29,551 bases of DNA from Synergistaceae bacterium (lineage in GTDB: Bacteria; Synergistota; Synergistia; Synergistales; Aminobacteriaceae): assembly GCA_017475805.1 (NCBI GenBank), contig JAFVEW010000090.1, positions 1-29,551 on the forward strand, in the 5' to 3' direction. Positions 14,160-21,386 of the stretch are shown here, in pieces; position 1 is the first letter of the stretch, and each line of letters opens with the position of its first letter. The translations under genes were made by a program, and so were the position numbers. The notes under the pieces were generated by a model that saw only the letters and a program-made list of their open reading frames with translations, was not told where the DNA came from and made no database searches.

Positions 14160-14972
14160 ATGATTAGATCGGATAAGTTAATACAAATATTTGCAGATAC
14201 ACAGGTGGTTTATAACACCGATCCAACTTTGAAAGAAGCAGTGGCTTTCGGTCAAAAACATACAAAACTTTATAAGGCTGACGATTACCCTGAGTTGCCT
14301 GATATTTCCGAAAAACTTGGTTTAACTCAGACACTTAACTTGAAGAGTTTCCAAGCTGCCATGAAGTTTCATAACGAAATGCCGGATAAAAGGATCGCCG
14401 TGTTAAATTTTGCTTCTCCAATCAAAGCCGGAGGCGGCGTTTATAGCGGAAGTAGGGCACAGGAGGAGAGTTTATGTAGATGTTCAACGCTATACCCTCT
14501 ACTTGATCAGCAATGGCTTAAAGAAAGTTATTACACTCCGAACAAAAAGAACTATGATTTTAGGAATGATGACGCTTGTATTTACTCAGAGGGCGTTGTT
14601 ATCTGCAAATCCGATGATTATTATCCCGAAAGATTGAAGCATGAGGATTTTGTAACTGTCGATGTAATCACATGTGCTGCTCCTGATTTAAGAAGGGTAC
14701 AGTGGTTTGATATTAAGGAGTTATTCAACATTCATACTAAAAGAGCAAAACACATTTTGCATATTGCTGCTTTGAATGGTGTTGACATTCTAATTACAGG
14801 TGCTTTCGGTTGTGGAGCTTTCAAGAATAGTCCTGAACTTGTCGCCGAAGCGTGGAAAGAAGCACTTAAAGATTATCAGCAAAAGTTTGATCATGTTATC
14901 TTTGCTGTATATTTCAGGAAGCACGAGATTAATAATTTTAAAATCTTTAACGAAAAATTTAGCCTAACATAA
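14160..14972 (+). CDS. PARG-like macrodomain protein (TIGR02452 type)
   Basis: The 270-residue protein has the bacterial poly(ADP-ribose) glycohydrolase signature: GGG (91-93) and QEE (101-103) with 7 residues between, in KAGGGVYSGSRAQEES. The preceding strand is VLNFASP, and near the C-terminus LITGAFGCGAFKNSPELVA forms the macrodomain phosphate loop. Family knowledge predicts binding of ADP-ribose and possible removal of ADP-ribosyl groups. The adjacent operon genes and the DUF3990 (ART-like) gene on the same plasmid make reversal of a toxin or defence modification plausible, but that is inference. AAAGGAG precedes the ATG. Confidence 0.85.
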   Translation: MIRSDKLIQIFADTQVVYNTDPTLKEAVAFGQKHTKLYKADDYPELPDISEKLGLTQTLNLKSFQAAMKFHNEMPDKRIAVLNFASPIKAGGGVYSGSRAQEESLCRCSTLYPLLDQQWLKESYYTPNKKNYDFRNDDACIYSEGVVICKSDDYYPERLKHEDFVTVDVITCAAPDLRRVQWFDIKELFNIHTKRAKHILHIAALNGVDILITGAFGCGAFKNSPELVAEAWKEALKDYQQKFDHVIFAVYFRKHEINNFKIFNEKFSLT

Positions 14973-14984
14973 AACGAATTTTTT

Positions 14985-15024
14985 TCAGCGCACACTTTTT
15001 CGATTTTTGTAATTTGTGCGCTGA
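14985..15024. repeat. 10-bp perfect inverted repeat between macrodomain and doc genes
   Basis: TCAGCGCACA (14985-14994) pairs with TGTGCGCTGA (15015-15024) around a T-rich 20-base loop. It sits between convergent genes and is preceded by seven T, but no T-run follows the stem on either strand. It may end transcription from both sides or be a protein site. Confidence 0.6.
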
Positions 15025-15028
15025 CTTA

Positions 15029-15412
15029 TCATTCAGATACTACATGACGCTTTACCCATTCTAAAAGTTCTTCGTAACTCGTTAATCCCGATGCAACTTG
15101 AAAAATCAATTTAATTAAATCTTCATCATCGTATTCCAATTTCACATCGTGAATATCTAAATAAACCAAAAAAGCATGAACTCCAATACGTTTATTGCCG
15201 TCTATAAACGGGTGATTAGAAATCAAGTTATATCCAAGTCGAACAGCTTTTTCTATCAACGACGGATAAAGCTCCTTACCTCCAAACGTCTGATACGGAG
15301 AAATTATCGCTGATAAAAGTAAATTTTCGTCCCTGACACCTTTACTGCCTCCAGAAATTGAAATTATTTTCTCGTGTAATAACAATATTTGTTTCCTCGA
15401 AAACCGCTTCAT
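15029..15412 (-). CDS. doc: Doc-type (Fic fold) toxin
   Basis: The 127-residue protein belongs to the death-on-curing branch of the Fic fold. It begins with a helix (SRKQILLLHEKII), carries VRDENLLLSAIISPY, and has the active motif HPFIDGNKRIG (67-77). Doc phosphorylates elongation factor Tu and halts translation. The catalytic H67, D71 and NKR are all present, so the toxin looks active. The ATG overlaps the TGA of a 40-residue gene by four bases (ATGA), the usual antitoxin-first order. Role: plasmid maintenance by post-segregational killing, inferred from family. Confidence 0.92.
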   Translation of the reverse strand: MKRFSRKQILLLHEKIISISGGSKGVRDENLLLSAIISPYQTFGGKELYPSLIEKAVRLGYNLISNHPFIDGNKRIGVHAFLVYLDIHDVKLEYDDEDLIKLIFQVASGLTSYEELLEWVKRHVVSE

Positions 15413-15531
15413 TTCGCAAGCTCCTTGTACACTTTTTCATTTCTGACCATAATTTTTTCTGACGACTTCAATAATTCCTCGTCGGAAATTTCTTCTGAAT
15501 GCCTTAATTCTTTTTTCTCATCTAAACACAT
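15409..15531 (-). CDS. Short Phd-type antitoxin for Doc, 40 aa
   Basis: ATG 15531 to TGA 15409 encodes 40 residues ending ISDEELLKSSEKIMVRNEKV then YKELAK. This resembles the Doc-binding C-terminal helix of Phd antitoxins (ISDEE...YKELAK) without the N-terminal DNA-binding domain. It overlaps the recombinase stop by 10 bases and the doc start by 4, so all three are translated in series. Lacking the DNA-binding half, it probably cannot repress its own promoter. Confidence 0.72.
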   Translation of the reverse strand: MCLDEKKELRHSEEISDEELLKSSEKIMVRNEKVYKELAK

Positions 15532-16280
15532 AATTCTCTTTCTCTCATTTCTCGTTTATATTTGTAATAAGTATTTATCGAAACGCACAATTTTTTAGAT
15601 TTATCGTCAGGGTTAGGAGAAGCGTTAATAATTGCGATGACTTCCCTGTCGGAGTTTGAACCGTTGAATGATTTGCTGTATTTTAAGATCAGCTGTTGGA
15701 TAGGCGATTTTTTCCTGATATGCAAAGTATTGCCCTGCTTTTGTCCTATTTGTTTGCCGTTGCGCCTCGCAGTATCGATACCCTCACGGGTTCTCTGATG
15801 TAAATCGTCAATTTCTTTCTGCGATTGGACAAACGCAAGCTGAATTTGTTTCTTTGCCAAAGCCATAACATAATCATTTAGAGCTTCGAGAATTGATTTC
15901 ATTAGTTTATCAGTAGCTTCGTCGTCGCTATCGAGATTAAGAAAAATTTTCTTCTCCTGTAAAGTTTTCCTGTAAGTATCAGTGTTAATATGCGTTTCTT
16001 TAAGAAACACAAGATTAACGCCTTTGTTATAAAGCTGTTCATAAAGCGTGAAACCCTCATCGGCATTGCGGGACATTCTTGAAACGCTGTCGAATATTAT
16101 CGTGTCGCCAGCTTGAATTATACGCAATAACTTTTCTAATTCCTTGCGTCCTTGAAATATTGCGCCTGTGAAACTTTCTTGCACTATTATTGCATCAGGA
16201 AATTCTTTAAGAATATTTCTGATTTGACGTTCAATATTTTGCTTTGGCGTACTTACTCGACAATAACCGTAATTTTTCAT
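15522..16280 (-). CDS. Serine recombinase (resolvase/invertase family)
   Basis: The 252-residue protein has the small serine recombinase core: YCRVS (R8, nucleophile S10), QGRKEL (R45) and DSVSRMSR (D64, R68, R71). A segment of ~40 residues (NTDTYRKTLQEKKIFLNLDS) enlarges the region before the E-helix (MALAKKQIQLAFVQSQ). A C-terminal helix-turn-helix ends VSINTYYKYKREM. It may resolve plasmid multimers or invert or excise DNA. No classical res site (three paired subsites) is obvious next to it. It overlaps the GNAT remnant by 4 bases and the antitoxin by 10, an unusual place for a recombinase. Confidence 0.88.
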   Translation of the reverse strand: MKNYGYCRVSTPKQNIERQIRNILKEFPDAIIVQESFTGAIFQGRKELEKLLRIIQAGDTIIFDSVSRMSRNADEGFTLYEQLYNKGVNLVFLKETHINTDTYRKTLQEKKIFLNLDSDDEATDKLMKSILEALNDYVMALAKKQIQLAFVQSQKEIDDLHQRTREGIDTARRNGKQIGQKQGNTLHIRKKSPIQQLILKYSKSFNGSNSDREVIAIINASPNPDDKSKKLCVSINTYYKYKREMRERELCV

Positions 16281-16884
16281 TTTATAAATTTCACAAACTG
16301 ATTTAGTTTATGAGATTTTTCGCCTTGAGTAAAGCGGGAGCCAAAAAATATAAATCCGTTACGCTCATAAAATTCCATCAATACTTTATTATCCTCACAC
16401 TCTAAAAACTCGATCACTCCGCTTAAAAAATATTGTGCTTGAGAAATAATATTAAGAGCAAGTTCAAGAAGTTCATCGCCGCTAATACGTCTTTCTTTCG
16501 GAATGGCAAAATTCTTACCTAACTGAGCAATAAGATAAGAAGCTGCTGTATAAGTTCCAGTATTTTCATCAAGGACACTAATTCGCTCTAACTTTCTTGC
16601 CATAGATTTACTAATTGCTGAAAAATGAATAGATTTATAGTTAATGAGAAATAACTGACAAAATCAGCTCCGTCCTGCTCGTTTTGAGAAAAGACAAGAT
16701 ACGTAACAGATTGATTTTTCTTTGTGAATTCAATAGCGTTATGCTTTAAAAAATGTTCAACATCTGGATTAAGAGGACATGAAAAAGAAAGTAACAACTC
16801 ATAGAGTTCATCCTCCATAACAGAAACAGAATCTTTTTTATTAAGGTATTCTCTAAGATTAACAACTAAAAATTGTTTTGGCAT
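16277..16884 (-). pseudogene. GNAT acetyltransferase (toxin-like), split by a frameshift
   Basis: Two frames together give one GNAT protein of about 200 residues. The first (16884-16588) covers SFSCPLNPDVEHFLKHNAIE to VSYFSLTI; the second (stop 16277) covers ISKSMARKLERISVLDENTG to EFLECEDNKVLMEFYERNGF and the usual C-terminus. Reading ACT ATA AA, one A is missing near 16640-16650; restoring it gives LTIKSIHFSAISKSM. The loss falls in an A-run, so it could be a real inactivating mutation, a sequencing error, or slippage. The ATG follows the antitoxin stop by 2 bases. Such antitoxin-GNAT pairs are toxin-antitoxin systems in which the GNAT acetylates aminoacyl-tRNA; this assignment is by resemblance. 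Confidence 0.75.
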
Positions 16885-16886
16885 AA

Positions 16887-17060
16887 CTATTTTATTTTGC
16901 TCATTAATTCAAAAATTTCTTTTTTATCAGTCAATAACCGCCCTTGTACTACATGAGACTTAGGTTCGCAAAGTTCCGATAATTCTACAGCGTTTATAAA
17001 TCTTTCAATACTTTCTCTGTCAGAAAGTACAAAATTATGCGTAATGCTCGATGTCGCCAA
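16887..17060 (-). CDS. Small antitoxin-like protein paired with GNAT, 57 aa (TTG start)
   Basis: From TTG at 17060 to TAG at 16887 the frame reads MATSSITHNFVLSDRESIER and continues FINAVELSE to KKEIFELMSKIK. The start SSIT-x-NFV followed by FxNAxE is typical of small proteins encoded just before GNAT toxins. AGGAG lies 9 bases upstream of the TTG. It is the first gene of the minus-strand operon that runs through GNAT, recombinase and Phd/Doc. It is intact although its presumed toxin is frameshifted. Confidence 0.7.
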   Translation of the reverse strand: MATSSITHNFVLSDRESIERFINAVELSELCEPKSHVVQGRLLTDKKEIFELMSKIK

Positions 17061-17089
17061 AAAATCATCTCCTAATTGAAATTTTATAT

Positions 17090-17098
17090 ATTATATCA
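17090..17098 (-). promoter_or_regulatory. Extended -10 of the antitoxin-GNAT-recombinase-doc operon
   Basis: TGATATAAT on the minus strand lies 30 bases before the TTG start of the first gene. The four downstream genes are joined by overlaps or a 2-base gap, so one promoter could serve all. Confidence 0.6.
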
Positions 17099-17260
17099 AA
17101 ATAATTCTTAAAATAAACGCTCGCTAAATTTGATATAACATAGTAAATATTTTCCTGCTCTATCTCGCTGAGATTTGGTAGAAAAAATCTTCTGGTTAAA
17201 TTTAATATAAAAGCAGCACAGCCTCATAAGTTTTTTAATTATCCGTAACGTATCAATATC

Positions 17261-17319
17261 AGGGTCAAAGCATTCTATTATATATATATATATATATACA
17301 ACAAGTGGATTGCGACCCT
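17261..17319 (+). repeat. Hairpin repeat C
   Basis: AGGGTC, the 8-base spacer AAAGCATT, then CTATTA running into a long (TA)n tract, AACAAGTGGATTGC and GACCCT (17314-17319). The TA tract makes it the longest member (59 bp). Inner pairing is CAT with GTG (one wobble). It lies between the toxin operon and the AlbA_2 gene. Confidence 0.7.
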
Positions 17320-17482
17320 ATTCCGCACTGTTTCAGTGAGTTTGCGACATAACTAACTATAAAGTTATTTACTTCAAAGTTAATTAAAAATGTTCTGCAT
17401 CGTCGCTACCAGTGATTATCGTCATTTATATGATGTGCAGAATTTTCACTTTATTGAAACAGACACGCCGACAGTTCAGCCA

Positions 17483-17549
17483 GTAATAGAACAGTTTAGC
17501 GAACGGGGTCAGAACACGCTATTATATAGAACAAGTGAATTATGACCTC
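17483..17549 (+). repeat. Hairpin repeat D with extended left flank
   Basis: The core 17505-17549 reads GGGGTC, spacer AGAACACG, CTATTATATAGA, ACAAGTGAATTAT and GACCTC. The 22 bases to the left, beginning GTAATAGAACA, are also shared with repeat E, so these two copies are homologous over ~58-67 bases. It ends 9 bases before the stop codon end of the AlbA_2 gene. Confidence 0.75.
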
Positions 17550-17558
17550 AAACGATGA

Positions 17559-18875
17559 TTAAAAATTCCCACGCCTGTAACGTGAATATTTGCCGCCTTT
17601 TTCTTTAACAAGCTGACCTCGTGCGAGCATTTCACGGATTATCAGTATGGCGGTTGCCTGAGAAATTTTTAGGGCAATTTCAATGTCTTTCCTTGTGATT
17701 ACCTCATGAGTATTAAATAAATTCATAATAAATTCTTGACGTTCATTCAGAGGCACAGATTTTGTAATTACTTCACTATTTTTTTCATGTTCTGATATAA
17801 AATTTATATTAGGCAGTGTAATTTTAAACGCATTATTAGAAACCTCGATTTTGGGCTTCTTTTTGCAGTCAGCGTAACTCTCATAAATTTTCAATATACC
17901 CGTTCCATATGCCTCAATCAACCGTAGTCTATAAAACACATTTGCAAGATGCGGATTACGCAAAACTGAAACTCCAAGCATGATGTCATCAAAGGAAATT
18001 CCGCGAACTAATCCACCTATGCTAACAAACTCAATTCTGTCATCGAACATGCTAATCAGCGTTGAAGCGCTCATCGAGTAATCTCTGTGGACAATGGCAT
18101 TCAACAAGGCTTCTCTTATGGCTTCGAGCGGATAGTTACGTTTATCTATTCTTTCTAAACCGACAAATTCTGCTTTAGTGCGGTTGGACAAATCAATATA
18201 TGAAAATGCTTCTTCAAGTTGTTCAAGCAAAGAGCCCGTAAATTCGCGTCTGTCAAGAAAAACCGTTTTTTGACTGCCCTGAAAAATCGCCACTTTCAAG
18301 GTATGAACGCACTGATCTGAAAGAAGCATTGCAAGATTTGTGAAAGTATTATCTTTTCCTATCAGGTTGAGCGTTCGCATTTGGGATTTGCCGAAATCTA
18401 TGCCCTTTTTCGCAAAATAATTGGAGGTCTTTTCAAATGTTAATTGCTGATTAAGCGAGCGTGAGTCTTCGTAGCAATCTCCGCTTGTTTCCTTTATCAT
18501 ATTCAAAATCGCCGTTTCCGAAGCTGGCACGGAAGAACTGCCTTGTCGCACATAAACGCCCTCCGGCCTTATGCCTTTGCCAGCAAGATAATACGGGCGG
18601 GCTGTTCCGCGAAGAACAGTAACAATGACTACCGTATTGCCTTCGATTTCCGAAACGCCGCAATCTGTGAACATTGTTACGTCTGGGCGAATTACATCTC
18701 TTATCATGTTCGTAACCCGTAGCATTACCTTATCAGGTTCGGAAACTCCACAGCTGTGTCCGTCATCGTCAACTCCAATATAAATTTTTCCGCCGTCCGT
18801 ATTAGCGAATGCGACGACAGCGTACTTTATGTCTTCTGTGTATTCCCGTTTATATTCAACAGTTTTGCTTTCCAT
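17559..18875 (-). CDS. AlbA_2 (Schlafen-type) / HATPase regulator
   Basis: The 438-residue protein matches the family often labelled 'ATP-dependent DNA helicase-related'. The N-terminal AlbA_2 domain (~1-125) begins ESKTVEYKREYTEDIKYAVV and has FANTDGGKIYIGVDDDG. A middle GHKL-type ATPase-like domain follows (EALLNAIVHRDYS and DDRIEFVSIGGL). The C-terminus is a winged helix (~375-438: ITRKDIEIALKISQATA). Members act as DNA-binding regulators, and some relatives serve in antiphage defence; no helicase motifs exist. The gene is bracketed by direct repeats D and E, as an inserted cassette would be. Its gene is somewhat richer in G and C than its neighbours, suggesting separate acquisition. Confidence 0.85.
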   Translation of the reverse strand: MESKTVEYKREYTEDIKYAVVAFANTDGGKIYIGVDDDGHSCGVSEPDKVMLRVTNMIRDVIRPDVTMFTDCGVSEIEGNTVVIVTVLRGTARPYYLAGKGIRPEGVYVRQGSSSVPASETAILNMIKETSGDCYEDSRSLNQQLTFEKTSNYFAKKGIDFGKSQMRTLNLIGKDNTFTNLAMLLSDQCVHTLKVAIFQGSQKTVFLDRREFTGSLLEQLEEAFSYIDLSNRTKAEFVGLERIDKRNYPLEAIREALLNAIVHRDYSMSASTLISMFDDRIEFVSIGGLVRGISFDDIMLGVSVLRNPHLANVFYRLRLIEAYGTGILKIYESYADCKKKPKIEVSNNAFKITLPNINFISEHEKNSEVITKSVPLNERQEFIMNLFNTHEVITRKDIEIALKISQATAILIIREMLARGQLVKEKGGKYSRYRRGNF

Positions 18876-18976
18876 TAGTCAACGTTCTCTCTAATAATTT
18901 CTTATTAATTATTTTAATAATTATTATCAAGAAAATCAATAGGATTTCATTGTGCAACACTATGATAACTAAGTCT

Positions 18977-19034
18977 GTAATAGAACACAGTAACGAACGG
19001 GGTCGATACACACTACTAAGTGAATTACGACCCC
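18977..19034 (+). repeat. Hairpin repeat E with extended left flank
   Basis: The core 18999-19034 reads GGGGTC, spacer GATACACA, CTACTA, AGTGAATTAC and GACCCC. It is the shortest member (36 bp) because the central AT tract is missing; the inner CAC/GTG pair closes an 8-base loop. The left flank GTAATAGAACA...CGAAC is shared with repeat D in direct orientation about 1.49 kb away. The rest of 18876-19120 holds no gene. Confidence 0.75.
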
Positions 19035-19120
19035 GATGAAGAAATTTTGATGTATTTTTCAAGATATTCTTACGCAGTATTCCTCATTATTTGCTATAAA
19101 CACTGCGGTCAACTTTTTAA

Positions 19121-20728
19121 TCAGCTTATAAAAATTTTGAGTAGAAACCACAGATAGGTGGCAATTCCAGGCGTAAGAGTTATCATTTCGATAAAAAGAT
19201 TCAGATTCTTGCTTCTTTTTTTGCTCCAAACGCGTAATAGGTTCTTATCTCTTGAATTATACCAATTATTCAAAAAACAGGGAATTAAGACTGCAGATAA
19301 AGATGGGATTGCTATTAACACTATCAGAAATGGTAACGCTCCTATAAAGCCATTTATGTACACAGGAAGAATGAAATACGCAATAGCACAAGGAAGTATT
19401 GCAAACAGTATCGTGAAAAGCCAGCTATTAATACTTCTTACCCTCTTAAATACACCAATTAACGCTTCCATAGATTCTGAAATATATTGCTCAGATACAC
19501 TGTTATTCAGTAAATTTCTTATGATTTGTGGATCATCATTGTCTATACTTGCTTCTATAATCTTGTGGTTAATATCATAGCTCATGAAATTGCTAATTTT
19601 TTTTCTTGCGTCTCCCCATGGGGTTAACAATGATACTCGACAATTACTCAGGCTTGAGATTTGTTCGCCCACAACGTTATCTATAGCACCGCCTGCGTCA
19701 ATGACCGAAGCATTATTGCCAGCAAGTATCCATTTACTTGTTTTTCCTTTAATTTTTACTTCAGCTTCTGCGACAGTTAATCTACCTGTGTAGCGTACTA
19801 TGACTACTCCATTCCCTGTTCTGTATGAATCATATCGTTGTAGTGAGGCATAATGACCAATATTATTTGCTCCAATTTTTTTTATGGCCATATCGAAAAA
19901 ATGAGGAACAGCTTCCAAATAATTTATTAAGTAGTTTGGTGTAGTCTTAATAAAAGTACGTCCTATTAAGGTAAGCCAACCTGTACCACAACACTGTTCG
20001 CATTTTAATTGTCCAGAACCGCCACATTTGAAACAAACCTCATAACCACGCCCTTTACATCTCTTACATAGATGGTATCCTGCGCCATTGCATGTAGGAC
20101 ATATATCTTGCGGGGTGTTATACAAATGATGTTGTGGATTACCATAGCTATAATAATGTCTACTATTATTACCCCTACACCGTTCACACTGAACCTGCCC
20201 ATGGCCATTGCATTTAGGGCATGGATAAGTTCCATAACCATTACAAGTTGAGCATTGATTCTTTCCCATTCCATTACATTCTTGACATTGAGAATGCAAA
20301 AGCATTTTTACAGGATTTTCATATACTTCCGTAGTATCACAGATTTCTCCATAAATTCTGTTTGAAAGCATACTTCCAATACCTTCAATTAATTCAAGAT
20401 TATTAAGGTCATTTTGTGCCTGATGTTCTATTCCAGAAAGAATTTCTGATTTTTCAGTAACAAGTATATTTTGGTTAGACGGAAATAATCTGTCAGGCAC
20501 AACGGAAATTTCAGAGGCTTTAGCAAAAGAATATTCAATTTGTGGTACAATGTTTTCAGCGTAAACATTTATTTCACAAATTTCAACGCCTAAGCTGTCT
20601 CCCGTATTATCACTGATATGCTTAAGAATCGATTCTTTGCATACTTGGGCATAATCGTTCTTTTCTTGTTCCGTTAGTTCTTTATGTTCTTTATCAATGA
20701 TTGTTTCAAAACTTTCACTATAAGACAT
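19121..20728 (-). CDS. Membrane protein with two DnaJ-type zinc-finger units
   Basis: The 535-residue protein has no J-domain but carries eight CxxC motifs (148-246), most of them CxxCxGxG as in the cysteine-rich zinc domain of DnaJ: for example CQECNGMG, CSTCNGYG, CPKCNGHG, CPTCNGAG and CKRCKGRG. Eight motifs make two DnaJ-like zinc units. A Tyr/His-rich loop (~190-205) separates them. A soluble region (~250-440) follows, then hydrophobic segments (FTILFAILPCAIAYFILPVY and FLIVLIAIPSLSAVLI) and a last one near the C-terminus. The protein is probably anchored with the zinc part in the cytoplasm. The preceding small membrane protein gene ends 21 bases before it, an evident pair. Function unknown; binding of unfolded or modified protein at the membrane is a guess. 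Confidence 0.75.
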   Translation of the reverse strand: MSYSESFETIIDKEHKELTEQEKNDYAQVCKESILKHISDNTGDSLGVEICEINVYAENIVPQIEYSFAKASEISVVPDRLFPSNQNILVTEKSEILSGIEHQAQNDLNNLELIEGIGSMLSNRIYGEICDTTEVYENPVKMLLHSQCQECNGMGKNQCSTCNGYGTYPCPKCNGHGQVQCERCRGNNSRHYYSYGNPQHHLYNTPQDICPTCNGAGYHLCKRCKGRGYEVCFKCGGSGQLKCEQCCGTGWLTLIGRTFIKTTPNYLINYLEAVPHFFDMAIKKIGANNIGHYASLQRYDSYRTGNGVVIVRYTGRLTVAEAEVKIKGKTSKWILAGNNASVIDAGGAIDNVVGEQISSLSNCRVSLLTPWGDARKKISNFMSYDINHKIIEASIDNDDPQIIRNLLNNSVSEQYISESMEALIGVFKRVRSINSWLFTILFAILPCAIAYFILPVYINGFIGALPFLIVLIAIPSLSAVLIPCFLNNWYNSRDKNLLRVWSKKRSKNLNLFIEMITLTPGIATYLWFLLKIFIS

Positions 20729-20749
20729 TTTGATTATACTCCTCCTTGT

Positions 20750-21304
20750 TTATCTCCGCCTGTCGTATGGAGGGGCGTAGTTATTATTATTTCCGTTGTG
20801 GAACATTAAATATATTGCGATAATAATAGCTAATATTAGCAATCCCACAGAGGTGAATGTCCAAATTCTTGACACTAAAACTAAGGCGTTCTTTGGAACT
20901 GGTATTTTTTTGAAAATATGAATTACAATCCATATCATAGACAAAGAATGAATGACCAACATTGCAGTGATTATAGCTTCTACTTGAGTGGATAAATGAT
21001 GTGTCATGAGTGTCATAACACCACTAGCGGCTGGGGAAATACATACTAAAATTGAGATTATCCCTGTTCCGTCATTTGTGTAATTTGTAGTATTAGCTGT
21101 CCAGAAAGTAAAGTAGTAAAAGAATCCCAGAAGTACTATTCCAGTAGCAATGCAGAGCTTGTAAGAAATGCCGATATTTTCGAAGTATGATTCTTCATGA
21201 GACTGTCTTAAGCTTTGTGTAAATATAAAATCGAAGCCGGCATCCACACTGTTTTCAGAATCCGAATACACAAAATTGGTAACACGCTTTTTTTCATATA
21301 ACAT
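20750..21304 (-). CDS. Four-helix membrane protein, partner of the DnaJ-type zinc protein
   Basis: The 184-residue protein has a polar N-terminus of ~45 residues, then about four membrane segments (LCIATGIVLLGFFYYFTFW; ISILVCISPAASGVMTLM; IITAMLVIHSLSMIWIVIHI; WTFTSVGLLILAIIIAIYLM), and a short tail ending YAPPYDRRR. I recognise no family. GAGGG precedes the ATG, and the zinc-finger membrane gene follows after 21 bases with its own AAGGAGG, so they form an operon. Its gene is AT-rich and unlike the AlbA_2 gene in composition. Confidence 0.65.
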   Translation of the reverse strand: MLYEKKRVTNFVYSDSENSVDAGFDFIFTQSLRQSHEESYFENIGISYKLCIATGIVLLGFFYYFTFWTANTTNYTNDGTGIISILVCISPAASGVMTLMTHHLSTQVEAIITAMLVIHSLSMIWIVIHIFKKIPVPKNALVLVSRIWTFTSVGLLILAIIIAIYLMFHNGNNNNYAPPYDRRR

Positions 21305-21386
21305 TTTATTTTCTACCCTCGAAATAATGTATTCGTATTTAATGTGAAATTAATCTTTTGAGATAGTTTCACAAAAAATACGAAAG

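Larger units (their letters stand above)
17099..17558. other. 460-bp gene-free segment carrying repeats C and D
   Basis: This stretch has no convincing gene. It contains two hairpin repeats of the dispersed family (17261 and 17505), short direct repeats TAAATTTGATATAA and TAAATTTAATATAA (around 17125 and 17198), a small CACTG/CAGTG stem near 17330, and an inverted pair TTCTGCA/TGCAGAA near 17393-17444. Two family members only 185 bases apart with nothing between them look like an empty cassette slot or a decayed one. Confidence 0.55.

Noticed and set aside
17391..17546. 51-codon plus-strand frame ending inside repeat D
   Set aside because: No ribosome binding site and no family; a similar C-terminal reading at repeat E only reflects repeat homology at DNA level.
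8259..19034. Hairpin repeats read as Xer dif or pdif sites
   Set aside because: Central length varies from about 6 to 29 bases, incompatible with the fixed spacing of Xer half-sites; the arms do not match XerC or XerD boxes.
8259..19034. Hairpin repeats read as classical integron attC sites
   Set aside because: The outer boxes are GGGTC/GACCC rather than RYYYAAC/GTTRRRY, and no integron integrase gene is in the window. Only the architecture is similar.
18809..19039. 76-codon plus-strand frame
   Set aside because: It crosses the start of the AlbA_2 gene on the other strand and low-complexity DNA, and ends in repeat E; no ribosome binding site.
20005..20274. 89-codon minus-strand frame rich in Met and Val
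   Set aside because: It is an alternative frame of the CxxCxGxG region of the zinc-finger membrane protein.
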